The position numbers and the translations under genes were made by a program. From NCBI GenBank assembly GCA_030550515.1, contig JAUQPE010000028.1, forward strand, positions 1 through 64,000: DNA of 64,000 nucleotides. Direction: 5' to 3'. The notes under the pieces were generated by a model. It was not told the DNA's origin. It ran no database searches and saw only the letters and a program-made list of their open reading frames with translations. Origin of the DNA: Thermotogota bacterium. Lineage in GTDB: Bacteria > Thermotogota > Thermotogae > Thermotogales > Thermotogaceae. Positions 1 to 8,134 of this stretch are shown here, one piece after another (position 1 is the first letter of the stretch; each line of letters opens with the position of its first letter).

Positions 1-467
1 AGGAGACGTCTGAAGAGGATTTCGAAAGAACGATCGCCGTGAACGTGAAGGGGCCTTTCCTGTTGTCGAAGTACGCCGTGGAACAGATGAAAAAACAAGG
101 TGGGGGAGTGATAGTGAACGTGGCGTCCGAGGCAGGACTTGTCGGAATTCCAAGGCGTTGCGTGTACAGCGTTTCGAAGGCTGCCCTGATCGGTCTCACC
201 AGGTCTTTGGCGGTCGATTACGTGGATCACGGTATAAGGGTGAACGCGGTTTGCCCAGGTACGACGTATTCTGAAGGATTAATCGCACGGGTGAAGGCCT
301 CGCCAGATCCAGAGGAGACGATGCGAAGGATGGTCTCCAGGATTCCCATGAAGAGGTTGGGCAAGGAGGAAGAGATAGCGTTCGCCATACTCTTCGCTGC
401 GTGCGACGAAGCGGCGTTCATGACGGGTAGTATCATAAGTATAGACGGGGGTTCGACGGCTGTGTAG
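1..467 (+). CDS. Short-chain dehydrogenase/reductase, C-terminal part (5' end outside window)
   Basis: NAD(P)-dependent oxidoreductase of the SDR family; the substrate cannot be told. The frame is open from base 3 with no start needed, so the N-terminal Rossmann GxxxGxG part lies outside the window. Visible are the NVKGPF helix, the SxEAG serine region, the catalytic YSVSK (Tyr-xxx-Lys), the VCPGTTYS segment after the active site, and the typical tail ITGSxxxxDGG (here FMTGSIISIDGGSTAV). It is followed 11 bases later by an RpiR-type regulator and then a 2-hydroxyacid dehydrogenase. That grouping suggests a sugar- or sugar-acid-oxidising catabolic cluster (inference). Confidence 0.9.
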   Translation, partial: ETSEEDFERTIAVNVKGPFLLSKYAVEQMKKQGGGVIVNVASEAGLVGIPRRCVYSVSKAALIGLTRSLAVDYVDHGIRVNAVCPGTTYSEGLIARVKASPDPEETMRRMVSRIPMKRLGKEEEIAFAILFAACDEAAFMTGSIISIDGGSTAV

Positions 468-478
468 GGGGAAAAAGC

Positions 479-1321
479 ATGGATGTTCTCAACTTGATAA
501 GGGAAAAATACGACGAGTTCACAAAAGCCGAACGAAAGATAGCGGATCTCATCCTCCAGGATCCAAGGAAGGTTTTGGAGTGTTCCATAAGTGACCTAAG
601 CAAGAACGCAGGTGTCAAGAGCGAAGCTTCCGTGGTGAAATTCTACAAAAAGCTGAACCTCAAGAGCTTTCAACAGTTCAAGGTGCTCCTTGCGCAGAGT
701 ATCTCCAAGGCGCCGCTTGAAATCGTCTACGAAGACGTCTCGGACGAAGACGACACCAGAACGATCACGGAGAAGATCTTCAAAGCCACGGTCAGGGCGA
801 TCTTGGACACCTTGGATACGATAGACACGGAGAGCGTGGAAAAAGCCGTGAACCTTTTCAAAAACGCCACGAGGATCGTATTCATAGGTTTCGCCGCGTC
901 TGCCGCCGTGGCCTTCGATGCCTTCCATAAGTTCACAAGGCTTGGGAAAAATTGTCTGTTCGCCAACGACGATCATATAATCGCGACGATCCTGGCCGTG
1001 GCCAGTCCTTCCGATCTCCTCGTTACCGTATCTCACACGGGCGAGACAAAGTCCATCGTCAACTTCGCCAAGAAAGCCCACGAGATTGGAATGCAGGTGG
1101 TGGCGATCACGGGAAACAAGAAGTCTTCGCTCGCGAAAGTGGCTGATGTGGTGCTCGTGACGAACACCAAAGAAACGCGAATCAGGACAGATGCGATGAC
1201 TTCCAGGATCGTCCAGCTCGTGATACTGGACACCATCTACACGCTTCTTGTGGCGAGAGATCCAAAGTTGATAGAGTACCTCAACAAGAGCAGGCTAGCT
1301 GTGTCAGAACTGAAGTACTGA
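479..1321 (+). CDS. RpiR/MurR family transcriptional regulator (HTH + SIS)
   Basis: DNA-binding regulator of 280 aa, the usual family length. Residues 1-77 form the HTH_6 domain (EASVVKFYKKLNLKSFQQFK is the recognition region). Residues about 125-255 form a SIS phosphosugar-binding domain, with VFIGFAASAA and LLVTVSHTGETKSI as the sugar-phosphate loops. Family members respond to sugar phosphates and usually control neighbouring sugar-catabolic genes. Here it lies between an SDR and a 2-hydroxyacid dehydrogenase on the same strand with gaps of 11 and 15 bases, so it probably belongs to that operon and regulates it (inference). The start is ATG at 479 behind GGGGGAAAAA. Confidence 0.9.
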   Translation: MDVLNLIREKYDEFTKAERKIADLILQDPRKVLECSISDLSKNAGVKSEASVVKFYKKLNLKSFQQFKVLLAQSISKAPLEIVYEDVSDEDDTRTITEKIFKATVRAILDTLDTIDTESVEKAVNLFKNATRIVFIGFAASAAVAFDAFHKFTRLGKNCLFANDDHIIATILAVASPSDLLVTVSHTGETKSIVNFAKKAHEIGMQVVAITGNKKSSLAKVADVVLVTNTKETRIRTDAMTSRIVQLVILDTIYTLLVARDPKLIEYLNKSRLAVSELKY

Positions 1322-1336
1322 ACTGGGGGGAAAAAC

Positions 1337-2314
1337 GTGGGCGCCAAAGTTCTGATAGTCACGAGAACGTTCGGCAGGTACTCACAGGAACCACTGAACT
1401 TCCTATCGAGAAATGGGTTTGAGATACTGCGCTCTGAAAACTTAGAACCTTCTTTCCTCAAAGAAGTGGATGCCCTCATCGTGGGGACGAATCCTGTGAC
1501 CGCCGAGATGATAGAGAGCTCCAACTTGAAGATCATAGCGAAACACGGTGTCGGCGTGGACAACATAGATCTGGAAGCCGCCACGAAGAAAGGTATTCCC
1601 GTCACCATCACGCTGGGCGCGAACTCGCAGGCGGTCGCCGAGCTCACCATTGCCTTCATCTTTGCGTTGGCGAGGAAACTGATGATAGCTCACGAGAAGC
1701 TCTTCAAAAACAGGAAATGGGAGGGTGTTGTTGGATACGAAGTGGGCGGAAAGACGCTTGGCGTGATCGGGTTCGGCGCGATAGGTAGGGAAGTGGCGAA
1801 GAGGGCGGTGTGCCTTGGGATGAGGGTTTTAGTCTACGATCCTTACGCTTCTAAAGAGACGATCGAAGCTCACTCGGCACAATCTGTCGACTTGGAAACT
1901 CTCCTGAAAGAGAGCGATTTTGTTTCCATCCACGCTCCCCTGACCGAAGAGACGAGGAACATGATCGGTGAAAGAGAGATCTCCCTCATGAAGAAGAGCG
2001 CGTTCTTGATAAACACGTCCCGAGGGGGCCTCCTGGACGAGGATGCGCTCGTGAAGGCGTTGAAGGAAGGTAGAATAGCTGGTGCCGCCCTCGACGTCTT
2101 CCAGGAAGAGCCTCTACCGGAAGATTCTCCTTTCTTCGATTGTCCCAACCTCATCACGACGGCCCACATCGGCGCACACACGGTGGAGGCCATATACAGG
2201 ATGAACATGATGGCTGCCCAAGCCATCGTCGACTACTTCAACAAGAAGATACCAAAGCACGTCGTGAACAGGGAAGTTGTGGAGATGCTGAAGAAGATGG
2301 GTTTCGAAGAATAG
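1337..2314 (+). CDS. D-2-hydroxyacid dehydrogenase (phosphoglycerate dehydrogenase-like)
   Basis: NAD-dependent D-2-hydroxyacid dehydrogenase of 325 aa. The nucleotide-binding motif is GVIGFGAIGREVAKR near residue 145. Catalytic residues are Arg in NTSRGGLLDEDAL, Glu in FQEEPLP, and His in the TAHIGAHTVEA segment. It lacks the C-terminal ACT domain of regulated serine-pathway SerA, so it is the short form. Because it follows an SDR and an RpiR regulator, it may act in a catabolic pathway rather than in serine synthesis; the sequence does not decide this. The start is GTG at 1337 behind GGGGGGAAAAAC. An intrinsic terminator follows the stop. Confidence 0.88.
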   Translation: MGAKVLIVTRTFGRYSQEPLNFLSRNGFEILRSENLEPSFLKEVDALIVGTNPVTAEMIESSNLKIIAKHGVGVDNIDLEAATKKGIPVTITLGANSQAVAELTIAFIFALARKLMIAHEKLFKNRKWEGVVGYEVGGKTLGVIGFGAIGREVAKRAVCLGMRVLVYDPYASKETIEAHSAQSVDLETLLKESDFVSIHAPLTEETRNMIGEREISLMKKSAFLINTSRGGLLDEDALVKALKEGRIAGAALDVFQEEPLPEDSPFFDCPNLITTAHIGAHTVEAIYRMNMMAAQAIVDYFNKKIPKHVVNREVVEMLKKMGFEE

Positions 2315-2344
2315 ATTGAAACTTAGTGAGAGGGTCTCGTTGAG

Positions 2345-2376
2345 GGGGAAGAGGTGAGTTCTCTTCCCCTTTTTTG
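2345..2376 (+). terminator. Intrinsic terminator after the hydroxyacid dehydrogenase
   Basis: GGGGAAGAG (2345-2353) pairs with CTCTTCCCC (2361-2369) around the 7-nt loop GTGAGTT and is followed by TTTTTT. It ends the SDR-RpiR-dehydrogenase transcript. Confidence 0.85.
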
Positions 2377-2402
2377 TTTTCTTCCATCGGAAGTGGTAGA
2401 AT
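2374..2402 (+). promoter_or_regulatory. Probable promoter for the DUF996 gene
   Basis: TTGTTT (2374-2379), 17-bp spacer, TAGAAT (2397-2402). It starts within the T-run of the preceding terminator and lies 29 bases before the TTG start at 2432. Confidence 0.5.
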
Positions 2403-2431
2403 AGTCCCATCAACGGGGGAGGTGATCGAAA

Positions 2432-2950
2432 TTGAAGCAAGCGGGAATCCTGGCTGGCGTGGGGTTGATCTTCGCTTACCTGCTCGGTTTGTTACCAGCG
2501 GTGGGGTGGATCTTTTCTTTTTTAGGTGTCATCCTCTTCCTCGTGGGTGTCTACAGGATCTCCAGGATCGCGAACGACGAGAGGATCTTCAGGTATTTCC
2601 TGCTACCTATGATCTTGAGCTTTGTGGCTTTGGTGGTCGCGTTCTTTGGGCTGATGGGCGCTGCCCTGAGCGCGCTGACGTTGGACGTCTTCGCGTTAGG
2701 TGCTTCTTTTGTCGTTCTTTTGATTGTGGTTCTGATCCTCTTGATAGTCAGTCTGGTTTCGTACGTGAAGGCGTACAGGTTGCTGGCCGAGGTCACGGGA
2801 GTGAGTATCTTCAACACCGTGGCCACGCTTTACAAGTGGGGCGCCATACTCTTGGTAGTCTTTGGAATCGGCGCGATTTTGATGATCGTTGGTTCGATCA
2901 TCGCCGTAGTGGGTTTCTTCTCCATAGAGGAGAAGACCTCCTCGGCCTGA
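2432..2950 (+). CDS. DUF996 family membrane protein
   Basis: Protein of 172 aa that is almost entirely hydrophobic, with about four to five membrane segments (residues 5-40, 57-80, 88-115, 132-162). A charged cytoplasmic-looking loop RISRIANDERIFR lies between the first and second blocks. The overall pattern (N-terminal KQAGILAGVGLIF, then GVYRISRI) fits the DUF996 family, whose function is unknown. The start is TTG at 2432 behind GGGGGAGGTGATCG. It appears monocistronic: a terminator precedes it and a separate promoter for tRNA-Thr follows. Confidence 0.7.
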   Translation: MKQAGILAGVGLIFAYLLGLLPAVGWIFSFLGVILFLVGVYRISRIANDERIFRYFLLPMILSFVALVVAFFGLMGAALSALTLDVFALGASFVVLLIVVLILLIVSLVSYVKAYRLLAEVTGVSIFNTVATLYKWGAILLVVFGIGAILMIVGSIIAVVGFFSIEEKTSSA

Positions 2951-2978
2951 AGTCTCGGGAAGGTTTTGAAAGGAGTCG

Positions 2979-3007
2979 TTGAAAGGTCCTCCCCGTTGTG
3001 TTAAAAT
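2979..3007 (+). promoter_or_regulatory. Promoter of tRNA-Thr
   Basis: TTGAAA (2979-2984), exactly 17 bases, TAAAAT (3002-3007), ending 13 bases before the mature tRNA 5' end. Near-consensus sigma-A type promoter. Confidence 0.85.
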
Positions 3008-3020
3008 AGGAGGTGTGCGA

Positions 3021-3097
3021 GCAGGCGTAGCTTCAAAGGGTGGAGCGCCGCCTTGGTAAGGCGGAGGGTGTGGGTTCAAGTCCCACCGCCTGCTCCA
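3021..3097 (+). tRNA. tRNA-Thr (anticodon GGT)
   Basis: 77 nt with encoded CCA. The acceptor stem is GCAGGCG/CGCCTGC with discriminator T. The anticodon stem CCGCC/GGCGG encloses loop TTGGTAA, giving anticodon GGT. The T arm is GTGGG-TTCAAGT-CCCAC. The last 22 bases overlap, on the opposite strand, the final codons and stop of the amidohydrolase gene (stop at 3076-3078). A T-rich run (CTTTTTGTTTTTAC) follows the CCA. Confidence 0.95.
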
Positions 3098-4392
3098 CTT
3101 TTTGTTTTTACTAGCTCCCCTCCCACGAAGACCGCCACGGGGTCGTCCTCGAACAACAGTGGGTCTCTCTCGTACAGGCAAAAATCGGCCAGGAAACCCG
3201 GCGCTATCTTTCCCGTGGGTACACCCACTTGTCTCGCTCCAGCTTCCGTCAAAAGGTAAAAGGTTTCCTCCCTGGAAAATCCCATCTTCAAAGCATGTTC
3301 CGCCACGTACTTCGGATCGCAGGGTGACACGGGAGAGTCCGACGAGAACGCCACCGGAAGACCTCTCTTGAACATCTCGTAGAACGGGTACATCAGCGCT
3401 TTCACCCTCAAATTCTTGAGCAATTTTTGGTCTTCGAAGAAGAAGTGTGGTTGAACAGAGAAGAAAACGTTTTTCGAACGCTCCAGATCTTCTTCCTTCA
3501 TGAGTTGGGCGTGGATCACCCGGTGACCTGGGTACTTGGTCAACACGTCCAAAACCACACTCAGAGCCTTGTCACCTATCGCGTGCACGTTCAACAACAA
3601 GCCGTTTTTGGAACAAAACTTCGCGTACTCTTCCAGCTCCTCTTTTGACACCAACAGGAGACCATTTGTGCCATCTTCGTACTCGCCCGAAATGTAAGCG
3701 GTCTTCGCCCCCAAGGACCCGTCCGCGAAGACCTTGACTCCCTTCACGTACACCCTGTCCCCTATCGTTCCGAAGCACTCCGAACTGAGCTCGTGAATCT
3801 TCAGGTTCAGTTTTTCGAACACGCGTATCTTTGAACATTTGAGCGTTTCCTTGAGGGTTTTCAGATCCACACCGTGCAAGTCGTCACTTTGAACGAAGGT
3901 CACACCGTGCTTGAGAAACTCGTCCTCTCCGATGTCGAAGAACTTCTGTATTTCCCCCTTCAGGATCAGTTTGTGGACTTCCTCCAGGTCTTCCTTGAGG
4001 AACCTCTCCTTCGTGCCTAAGAGCTCCATAGCCCTCCTATTGAGGAGGACCACATGTCCACACTTCCTGAACAGAAAAGCAGGTCTATCGAGTTCGTCGA
4101 GCTTTGTCAAAATCTCTTTCGAAGGGAAGTCCTCCCAACCCCTTCCCAGCACCATGCCCCCTTCGACCTTCAGGGAGAAGAACTCTTCCCATTTCGAAAA
4201 GTTCACTATCGCGCGCGAAAAACCCGTTCCCACCAGATGGGCGTGGGAGTCGACAAAGCCAGGTACCAAGAAGAACCCTCCGACGTCCAGCGTGGGTCCA
4301 CCCGAAGAGAGGGAGAACTTCCCACCTTCCACGAAGAGATCAGATTTCCTGTAAGTCTTTCCGTCCCAAAAGAGTGCGTTCTTCAGTATCAT
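3076..4392 (-). CDS. Amidohydrolase family protein (YtcJ-like, Amidohydrolase_3)
   Basis: Metal-dependent hydrolase of 438 aa; the substrate is unknown. The N-terminal beta-sandwich leads into the metal-binding motif DSHAHL (about residue 48). Diagnostic Amidohydrolase_3 features follow: KVFADGSLGAKTA, LNVHAIGD, and SSDSPVSPCDPKYV. The C-terminal GKIAPGFLADF is the usual return to the beta-sandwich. The ATG overlaps the pyrE stop by 4 nt, so it is probably the last gene of the pyr operon; that does not prove a role in pyrimidine metabolism. Its stop codon lies inside the T arm of tRNA-Thr on the other strand, so the last few residues (SGAGGGT) are encoded by tRNA complement. Confidence 0.85.
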   Translation of the reverse strand: MILKNALFWDGKTYRKSDLFVEGGKFSLSSGGPTLDVGGFFLVPGFVDSHAHLVGTGFSRAIVNFSKWEEFFSLKVEGGMVLGRGWEDFPSKEILTKLDELDRPAFLFRKCGHVVLLNRRAMELLGTKERFLKEDLEEVHKLILKGEIQKFFDIGEDEFLKHGVTFVQSDDLHGVDLKTLKETLKCSKIRVFEKLNLKIHELSSECFGTIGDRVYVKGVKVFADGSLGAKTAYISGEYEDGTNGLLLVSKEELEEYAKFCSKNGLLLNVHAIGDKALSVVLDVLTKYPGHRVIHAQLMKEEDLERSKNVFFSVQPHFFFEDQKLLKNLRVKALMYPFYEMFKRGLPVAFSSDSPVSPCDPKYVAEHALKMGFSREETFYLLTEAGARQVGVPTGKIAPGFLADFCLYERDPLLFEDDPVAVFVGGELVKTKSGAGGGT

Positions 4393-4952
4393 CTCAGACC
4401 CCTACTCCCCGGTTTCTCCGCTGGGATACCTTCCCTGCAGAGGGGACAGTCGCTCGGATCGTAGGTCGGAAGTTCCAAAGTGAGGAGCTTTTCAAAAGGC
4501 ACGCCGAAGTCGACCCTGCCCCCAGATCTATCAACGATCGCGCCAACGCAGACCACAACGCTTCCCATCTCTTCAAGCAGTTTCTTTACCTCCTGCGCTG
4601 AACCACCCGTGGTCACAACGTCTTCGACGACGGCCACCCTTTCGCCGGGTTTCACGGCAAAGCCCCTCCTGAGTCTCATGACACCCTCTTCCCTCTCCGC
4701 AAAAAGCGCTCGTGCGTTGAGGTACCGCGCCACGACGTAAGCGAGTATCACCCCGCCCATCGCGGGTCCGACCACCGTCTCGACATCGTACTTCTTCAAG
4801 ATTGTTGCGAGCTCTCTACCCACGATCTCGCCGTACTCTGGGTACTCGAAGAGTCTGGCGCACTGGATGTACTTTGGGGAGTGTTTTCCGGAAGAGAGGA
4901 TGAAGTGCCCTTCCAAGAGTGCCCCAGTTTTCCTGAGGATTTCCTCTACCAC
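4389..4952 (-). CDS. pyrE: Orotate phosphoribosyltransferase
   Basis: Converts orotate and PRPP to orotidine 5'-phosphate, the fifth step of UMP synthesis. 187 aa, normal length. The PRPP-binding motif is VAVVEDVVTTGGSAQE (about residues 106-121). SSGKHSPKYIQ near residue 19 and the GPAMGGV loop are typical of the family. The chosen start is GTG at 4952 (GTG-GTA-GAG-GAA), which overlaps the end of pyrF by 7 nt and has GGGAG upstream. The frame stays open far upstream, but that part is an out-of-frame shadow of pyrF. The C-terminal extension with CPLC is unusual and its role is unclear. Confidence 0.93.
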   Translation of the reverse strand: MVEEILRKTGALLEGHFILSSGKHSPKYIQCARLFEYPEYGEIVGRELATILKKYDVETVVGPAMGGVILAYVVARYLNARALFAEREEGVMRLRRGFAVKPGERVAVVEDVVTTGGSAQEVKKLLEEMGSVVVCVGAIVDRSGGRVDFGVPFEKLLTLELPTYDPSDCPLCREGIPAEKPGSRGLR

Positions 4953-5554
4953 GCTATCATCTCCCTTATCTTTTCCATCTTTTCTCTGGGGTTCTCCGAG
5001 AGGTAAACCTCTCGACCGAAGACACCAAAATCCGCCACATCCTTTATCTCCTCCAGGGTCACCACGTCTCTCTGGTCGTCCGCGGACACCTCCATCCTTA
5101 TCCCGGGTACCAGGATCTTCCCCTTTATCCTTCCCCTCAACTCTCTTGCCCAGTTCCCCGGCAGCACGAAGTCGCATCCCATCTCGTTGAGCTTCAAGAT
5201 CTTCTCCAGGTATTCTTCCAAGTCTCCCGCTATCGAGGTCAACTTGACGACGACGAAGACGTGTTTGTTGGTAGCCTTCATTGCCCTCTCGACGCTCTCG
5301 TATCCGGCGCAGGAGTGCACGGTGAAGCCGATGATCGAGGGATGGTCCCAACTCTTCACCGCCCTCTCAACCGTCGAAGGGATGTCGCAGAACTTCAAGT
5401 CCAATATGACTTTGAGGCCTCTTTTGTGGAGCTCGTCGAGCACAGCCTTTCCTTTCACCGCCAAGTTGTGTCCCACCTTCACCACTTCGAAGCTACCGTG
5501 CTCGTCTATGAACCTTAGGGGATCTTCCATGTCCAAGCTCAACACCGGTATCAC
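4946..5554 (-). CDS. pyrF: Orotidine 5'-phosphate decarboxylase
   Basis: Decarboxylates OMP to UMP, the last step of de novo pyrimidine synthesis. 202 aa, a short form typical of Thermotoga. The active-site motif is DLKFCDIPSTV (the conserved D-x-K-x-x-D-I-P). Phosphate-binding elements are VPGIR and the late DFGVFGREVY segment. GTG start at 5554, overlapping the pyrD stop by 4 nt; it overlaps pyrE downstream by 7 nt. The gene is therefore translationally coupled on both sides. Confidence 0.95.
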   Translation of the reverse strand: MIPVLSLDMEDPLRFIDEHGSFEVVKVGHNLAVKGKAVLDELHKRGLKVILDLKFCDIPSTVERAVKSWDHPSIIGFTVHSCAGYESVERAMKATNKHVFVVVKLTSIAGDLEEYLEKILKLNEMGCDFVLPGNWARELRGRIKGKILVPGIRMEVSADDQRDVVTLEEIKDVADFGVFGREVYLSENPREKMEKIREMIAW

Positions 5555-6363
5555 CTTCTCACCTCCAACAGGTACCTCCCGATCTCCTCGACGATACCTG
5601 GGTCTTTGAAGAGGGCGCTCCCTATCCCGATCGCGTCCGCCCCGACCATCAGGTAATCTTTTGCGTCCTCCACCGAATAAACGCCCCCACTTCCGATCAC
5701 GTACAGGTTCGGAAACCTCCTCTTGACCTCGTAGACGGCCCTGAGGGCGATGGGTTTCAGGATGGGACCGGAAAGACCTCCCAACAAGATCTTTCCTTTA
5801 TCGACGATCAATCCCCTCACGGTGTTCACGAGAGTCATCCCATTCCAACCCGCCTGGTAGGCCATCTCCGCCGCGTCTTCGACGAACAACCCTTCTATTC
5901 CAACCTTTGCTATCAGGAAAGAATCGTCCAAGATCTCCCTCAGTTCCACGAGGAGCCTTCTCCATTTCTCCTTGTCTCGGACGATGGTGAGTCCCCCTTC
6001 CTTCACGTTCGGACAGGAAAAGTTGAACTCCACGGCGACGAACTCTTTGGCTTTGTCTTTCACGAGCTTTGCGATCTCCAAGTACTCCTCGTACGTTTCC
6101 CCGCCGAAACTTGCGATGGTGGGAACGGCAAGTTTTGGAAGGTCTTCCAGGAAGGAAAGAACACCCGGGTTCTCCAAACCTATGCTGTTCAAGAGGAAGA
6201 AGGGTCCCTCGGCCATCCTGGGAGGAGGGTTTCCACCTCTTGGTTTGAACGTTACCGTCTTCAAGACGACTGCGCCAACGAAACGGTGGTCGATGAGCTT
6301 CAAGTACTCTCCAAAGCCCGCAGGTCCTGAGAGCAGCACGAGAGGAGGTTTCAACTCCAACAC
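5551..6363 (-). CDS. pyrD: Dihydroorotate dehydrogenase, catalytic subunit
   Basis: Oxidises dihydroorotate to orotate. 270 aa. It is a class 1B enzyme: the catalytic base is Cys in NFSCPNVKEGG (about residues 114-124), and the immediately upstream gene encodes the PyrK electron-transfer subunit. FMN-binding elements are LIAKVGIEG, GMTLVNTVRG, and VIGSGGVYSVEDA plus GADAIGIGSALF. GTG start at 6363; the 5' end overlaps pyrK by 13 nt and the 3' end overlaps pyrF by 4 nt. In class 1B enzymes electrons pass from FMN through PyrK FAD and a 2Fe-2S cluster to NAD+. Confidence 0.95.
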   Translation of the reverse strand: MLELKPPLVLLSGPAGFGEYLKLIDHRFVGAVVLKTVTFKPRGGNPPPRMAEGPFFLLNSIGLENPGVLSFLEDLPKLAVPTIASFGGETYEEYLEIAKLVKDKAKEFVAVEFNFSCPNVKEGGLTIVRDKEKWRRLLVELREILDDSFLIAKVGIEGLFVEDAAEMAYQAGWNGMTLVNTVRGLIVDKGKILLGGLSGPILKPIALRAVYEVKRRFPNLYVIGSGGVYSVEDAKDYLMVGADAIGIGSALFKDPGIVEEIGRYLLEVRR

Positions 6364-7013
6364 AGGTCCTCACCTCTGAACACCGGTCCGTCCGTGCACA
6401 CGTGTTTGATGCCAAAGTTCGTCAAGGTGGCACACGACTTGCAGGCACCTATCCCGCACGCCATGTATTCTTCGAGCGAGAAATACACTTCCCTTTTCCC
6501 CTTCAACTCTTCCCAGCACACCTTCTCCATACTCCTCGATCCAGCAACCAGGTACCAATCGTAGTCTTTCCTGGAGACCTCCCTCAGTTTTTCGAGGAAG
6601 GCCTCGTCTCCCACCACCGTCTCGAAACCAAGGTCGAGGAGGACGGGTGTTCGACTGCCCACGATCACGTCCACATCCATGAATTTTTTGAAAGCCCACG
6701 CCATCGTGACACACGTTGGAGAGATCAACAGTGCACCTTTTCCAGGCTTGACGAAACCGTTCCCGAGTGGACCGTGCGCCTTCAGCCTTTTGGACTCGTG
6801 GACGATCCAGCTCGTCCCCACCCCCTTGATCTGAACGGAGATCGCAAGATGCCCGCCCCAGTATCCCAAAGCGAAGGGCTTTCTCACGAGCTTTGGCGTT
6901 TCCACCATCAGGAACTGTCCTGGGAGGAAATCGATCGTCTCTTCGAAGGACACTATCCAGGTGTCCTCGTTAACCCTGAAGACGTCTCTCTTGGTGAGGC
7001 AAAACCTCTCCAT
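6351..7013 (-). CDS. pyrK: Dihydroorotate dehydrogenase electron-transfer subunit
   Basis: FAD/2Fe-2S subunit of the class 1B dihydroorotate dehydrogenase; 220 aa. The FAD domain is at the N-terminus (LPGQFLMVETPKLVRKPFALGYW, followed by the flavin-binding APLGNGF-like segment AHGPLGNGF). The C-terminus carries the iron-sulfur motif with Cys in CGIGACKSC and a fourth Cys in KHVCTDGPVF. ATG start at 7013 (MERFCLTKRD), which places its first 44 nt inside the 3' end of pyrC in another frame. The overlap is long for this genome, but the protein starts where the family normally does. Confidence 0.92.
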   Translation of the reverse strand: MERFCLTKRDVFRVNEDTWIVSFEETIDFLPGQFLMVETPKLVRKPFALGYWGGHLAISVQIKGVGTSWIVHESKRLKAHGPLGNGFVKPGKGALLISPTCVTMAWAFKKFMDVDVIVGSRTPVLLDLGFETVVGDEAFLEKLREVSRKDYDWYLVAGSRSMEKVCWEELKGKREVYFSLEEYMACGIGACKSCATLTNFGIKHVCTDGPVFRGEDLCWS

Positions 7014-8067
7014 CCAGCATCACCCATTCCCCGTGGAGTTTCAAGGCGACCACTCGCCCTTTCAGCTTGACACCGTCAAACATGCTGTTTCTACCTTTGC
7101 TCTTGAACTTCTTCACGTCCACGACGTACTCCGCCTTCGGGTCCACGAACACGAGGTTATCCGGTGAGAGAGCACCACCCCTTCCGAGGACCTCGAGAGG
7201 CGCCTTCGTCATCTTCTCGAAGACCAACTCCAAGTCACCGAGAACGGTGTAGTAGACGGAAAAAGCGATCTCTATGGAGGAGGACCCATAGGGCGCTTTC
7301 TCAAAGTCCTGGGGTTTCTCCGGGTGCGGGGCGTGATCGGAGGCGAGAACGTCGATCAAACCTCTCCTCACGGCTTCCACCAAGGCCCTTTTGTCTTCGG
7401 AAGATCCAAGGGGTGGGTTGACCTTGAAGTTCGAGTTCTTTATGTCCTCGTAGCAAAAGAACAGGTGGTGAGGTGTCACTTCGCAGGAGACTCGAGCGAT
7501 TCCTTTGAGAAAGCTTATGACATCCAACGAAAAGGTGGTGGTGACGTGTTGTACGTGGAACCTCGAAAAACCATACTCAAGTCCCGTGAAAACCGTCCTG
7601 AGCACAGCGATCGCCTCGTTCGATCTGGGTCTCTTTGGAAAGGGTAGAGGGGTACCCTCGTAGAATATCCCGTCCAACTCGTAGCACTGGCTGTGGTCGA
7701 ACCACAGGACATCTTTTTTCTTTTTTTTCTTCATCGTCTCCACAAGCCTTGGGTAGTCGTACTCTATCCCGTCCGTGGAAAAACCCACCACCCTTTCTCC
7801 TTCCCCTTCCAGCTCTCCGAAGGGAGACACGGCGTAGAGGAACTCCACACGCCTTCCCCTGCTCAGTGACAGGTGGTGTTCAAGGACTTCGTGGGTCTCT
7901 ATGGGGGGCTTGGTGTTGGGCTGCAGGACCAGCGTGGAAAAACCCCCGACGAGCGCGGCCTGCTCTAAGGAATCGTAGTCTTCGCCTCCGTTCAACCTCA
8001 CGTGGACGTGGAGGTCTACGAAGGGATGCGTGGCGACCAGACCGTCCGATGGGAATGGTGTTTCCAA
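6970..8067 (-). CDS. pyrC: Dihydroorotase (start uncertain)
   Basis: Cyclises carbamoyl aspartate to dihydroorotate. 365 aa from TTG 8067. Metal-binding motifs are VDLHVHVR (His-x-His) and DVLASDHAPH (late Asp); EVTPHH and VQHVTT supply other His ligands. TTG 8067 has only AGAGG two bases away, a poor spacing. The same frame continues upstream without a stop to TGA at 8119-8121 and encodes LLIFDPFKGKWFEEDL, which resembles the usual dihydroorotase N-terminus (I-x-DP-x-x-G). A CTG at 8112 sits 9 nt after GGGAG. There is no ATG, GTG or TTG between, so a non-canonical start at 8112 is possible. A run of A8-G-A6 encodes KKKKKK. Confidence 0.9.
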   Translation of the reverse strand: METPFPSDGLVATHPFVDLHVHVRLNGGEDYDSLEQAALVGGFSTLVLQPNTKPPIETHEVLEHHLSLSRGRRVEFLYAVSPFGELEGEGERVVGFSTDGIEYDYPRLVETMKKKKKKDVLWFDHSQCYELDGIFYEGTPLPFPKRPRSNEAIAVLRTVFTGLEYGFSRFHVQHVTTTFSLDVISFLKGIARVSCEVTPHHLFFCYEDIKNSNFKVNPPLGSSEDKRALVEAVRRGLIDVLASDHAPHPEKPQDFEKAPYGSSSIEIAFSVYYTVLGDLELVFEKMTKAPLEVLGRGGALSPDNLVFVDPKAEYVVDVKKFKSKGRNSMFDGVKLKGRVVALKLHGEWVMLDGEVLPHQERRLQG

Positions 8068-8134
8068 GTCCTCTTCGAACCACTTCCCCTTGAACGGATC
8101 GAAGATCAGCAGTTTCGATCACTCCCCATCACAG

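Noticed and set aside
4953-5351. Upstream extension of the pyrE frame
   Set aside because: Arg/Gly-rich translation with no family similarity, fully inside pyrF, which is unmistakable in its own frame.
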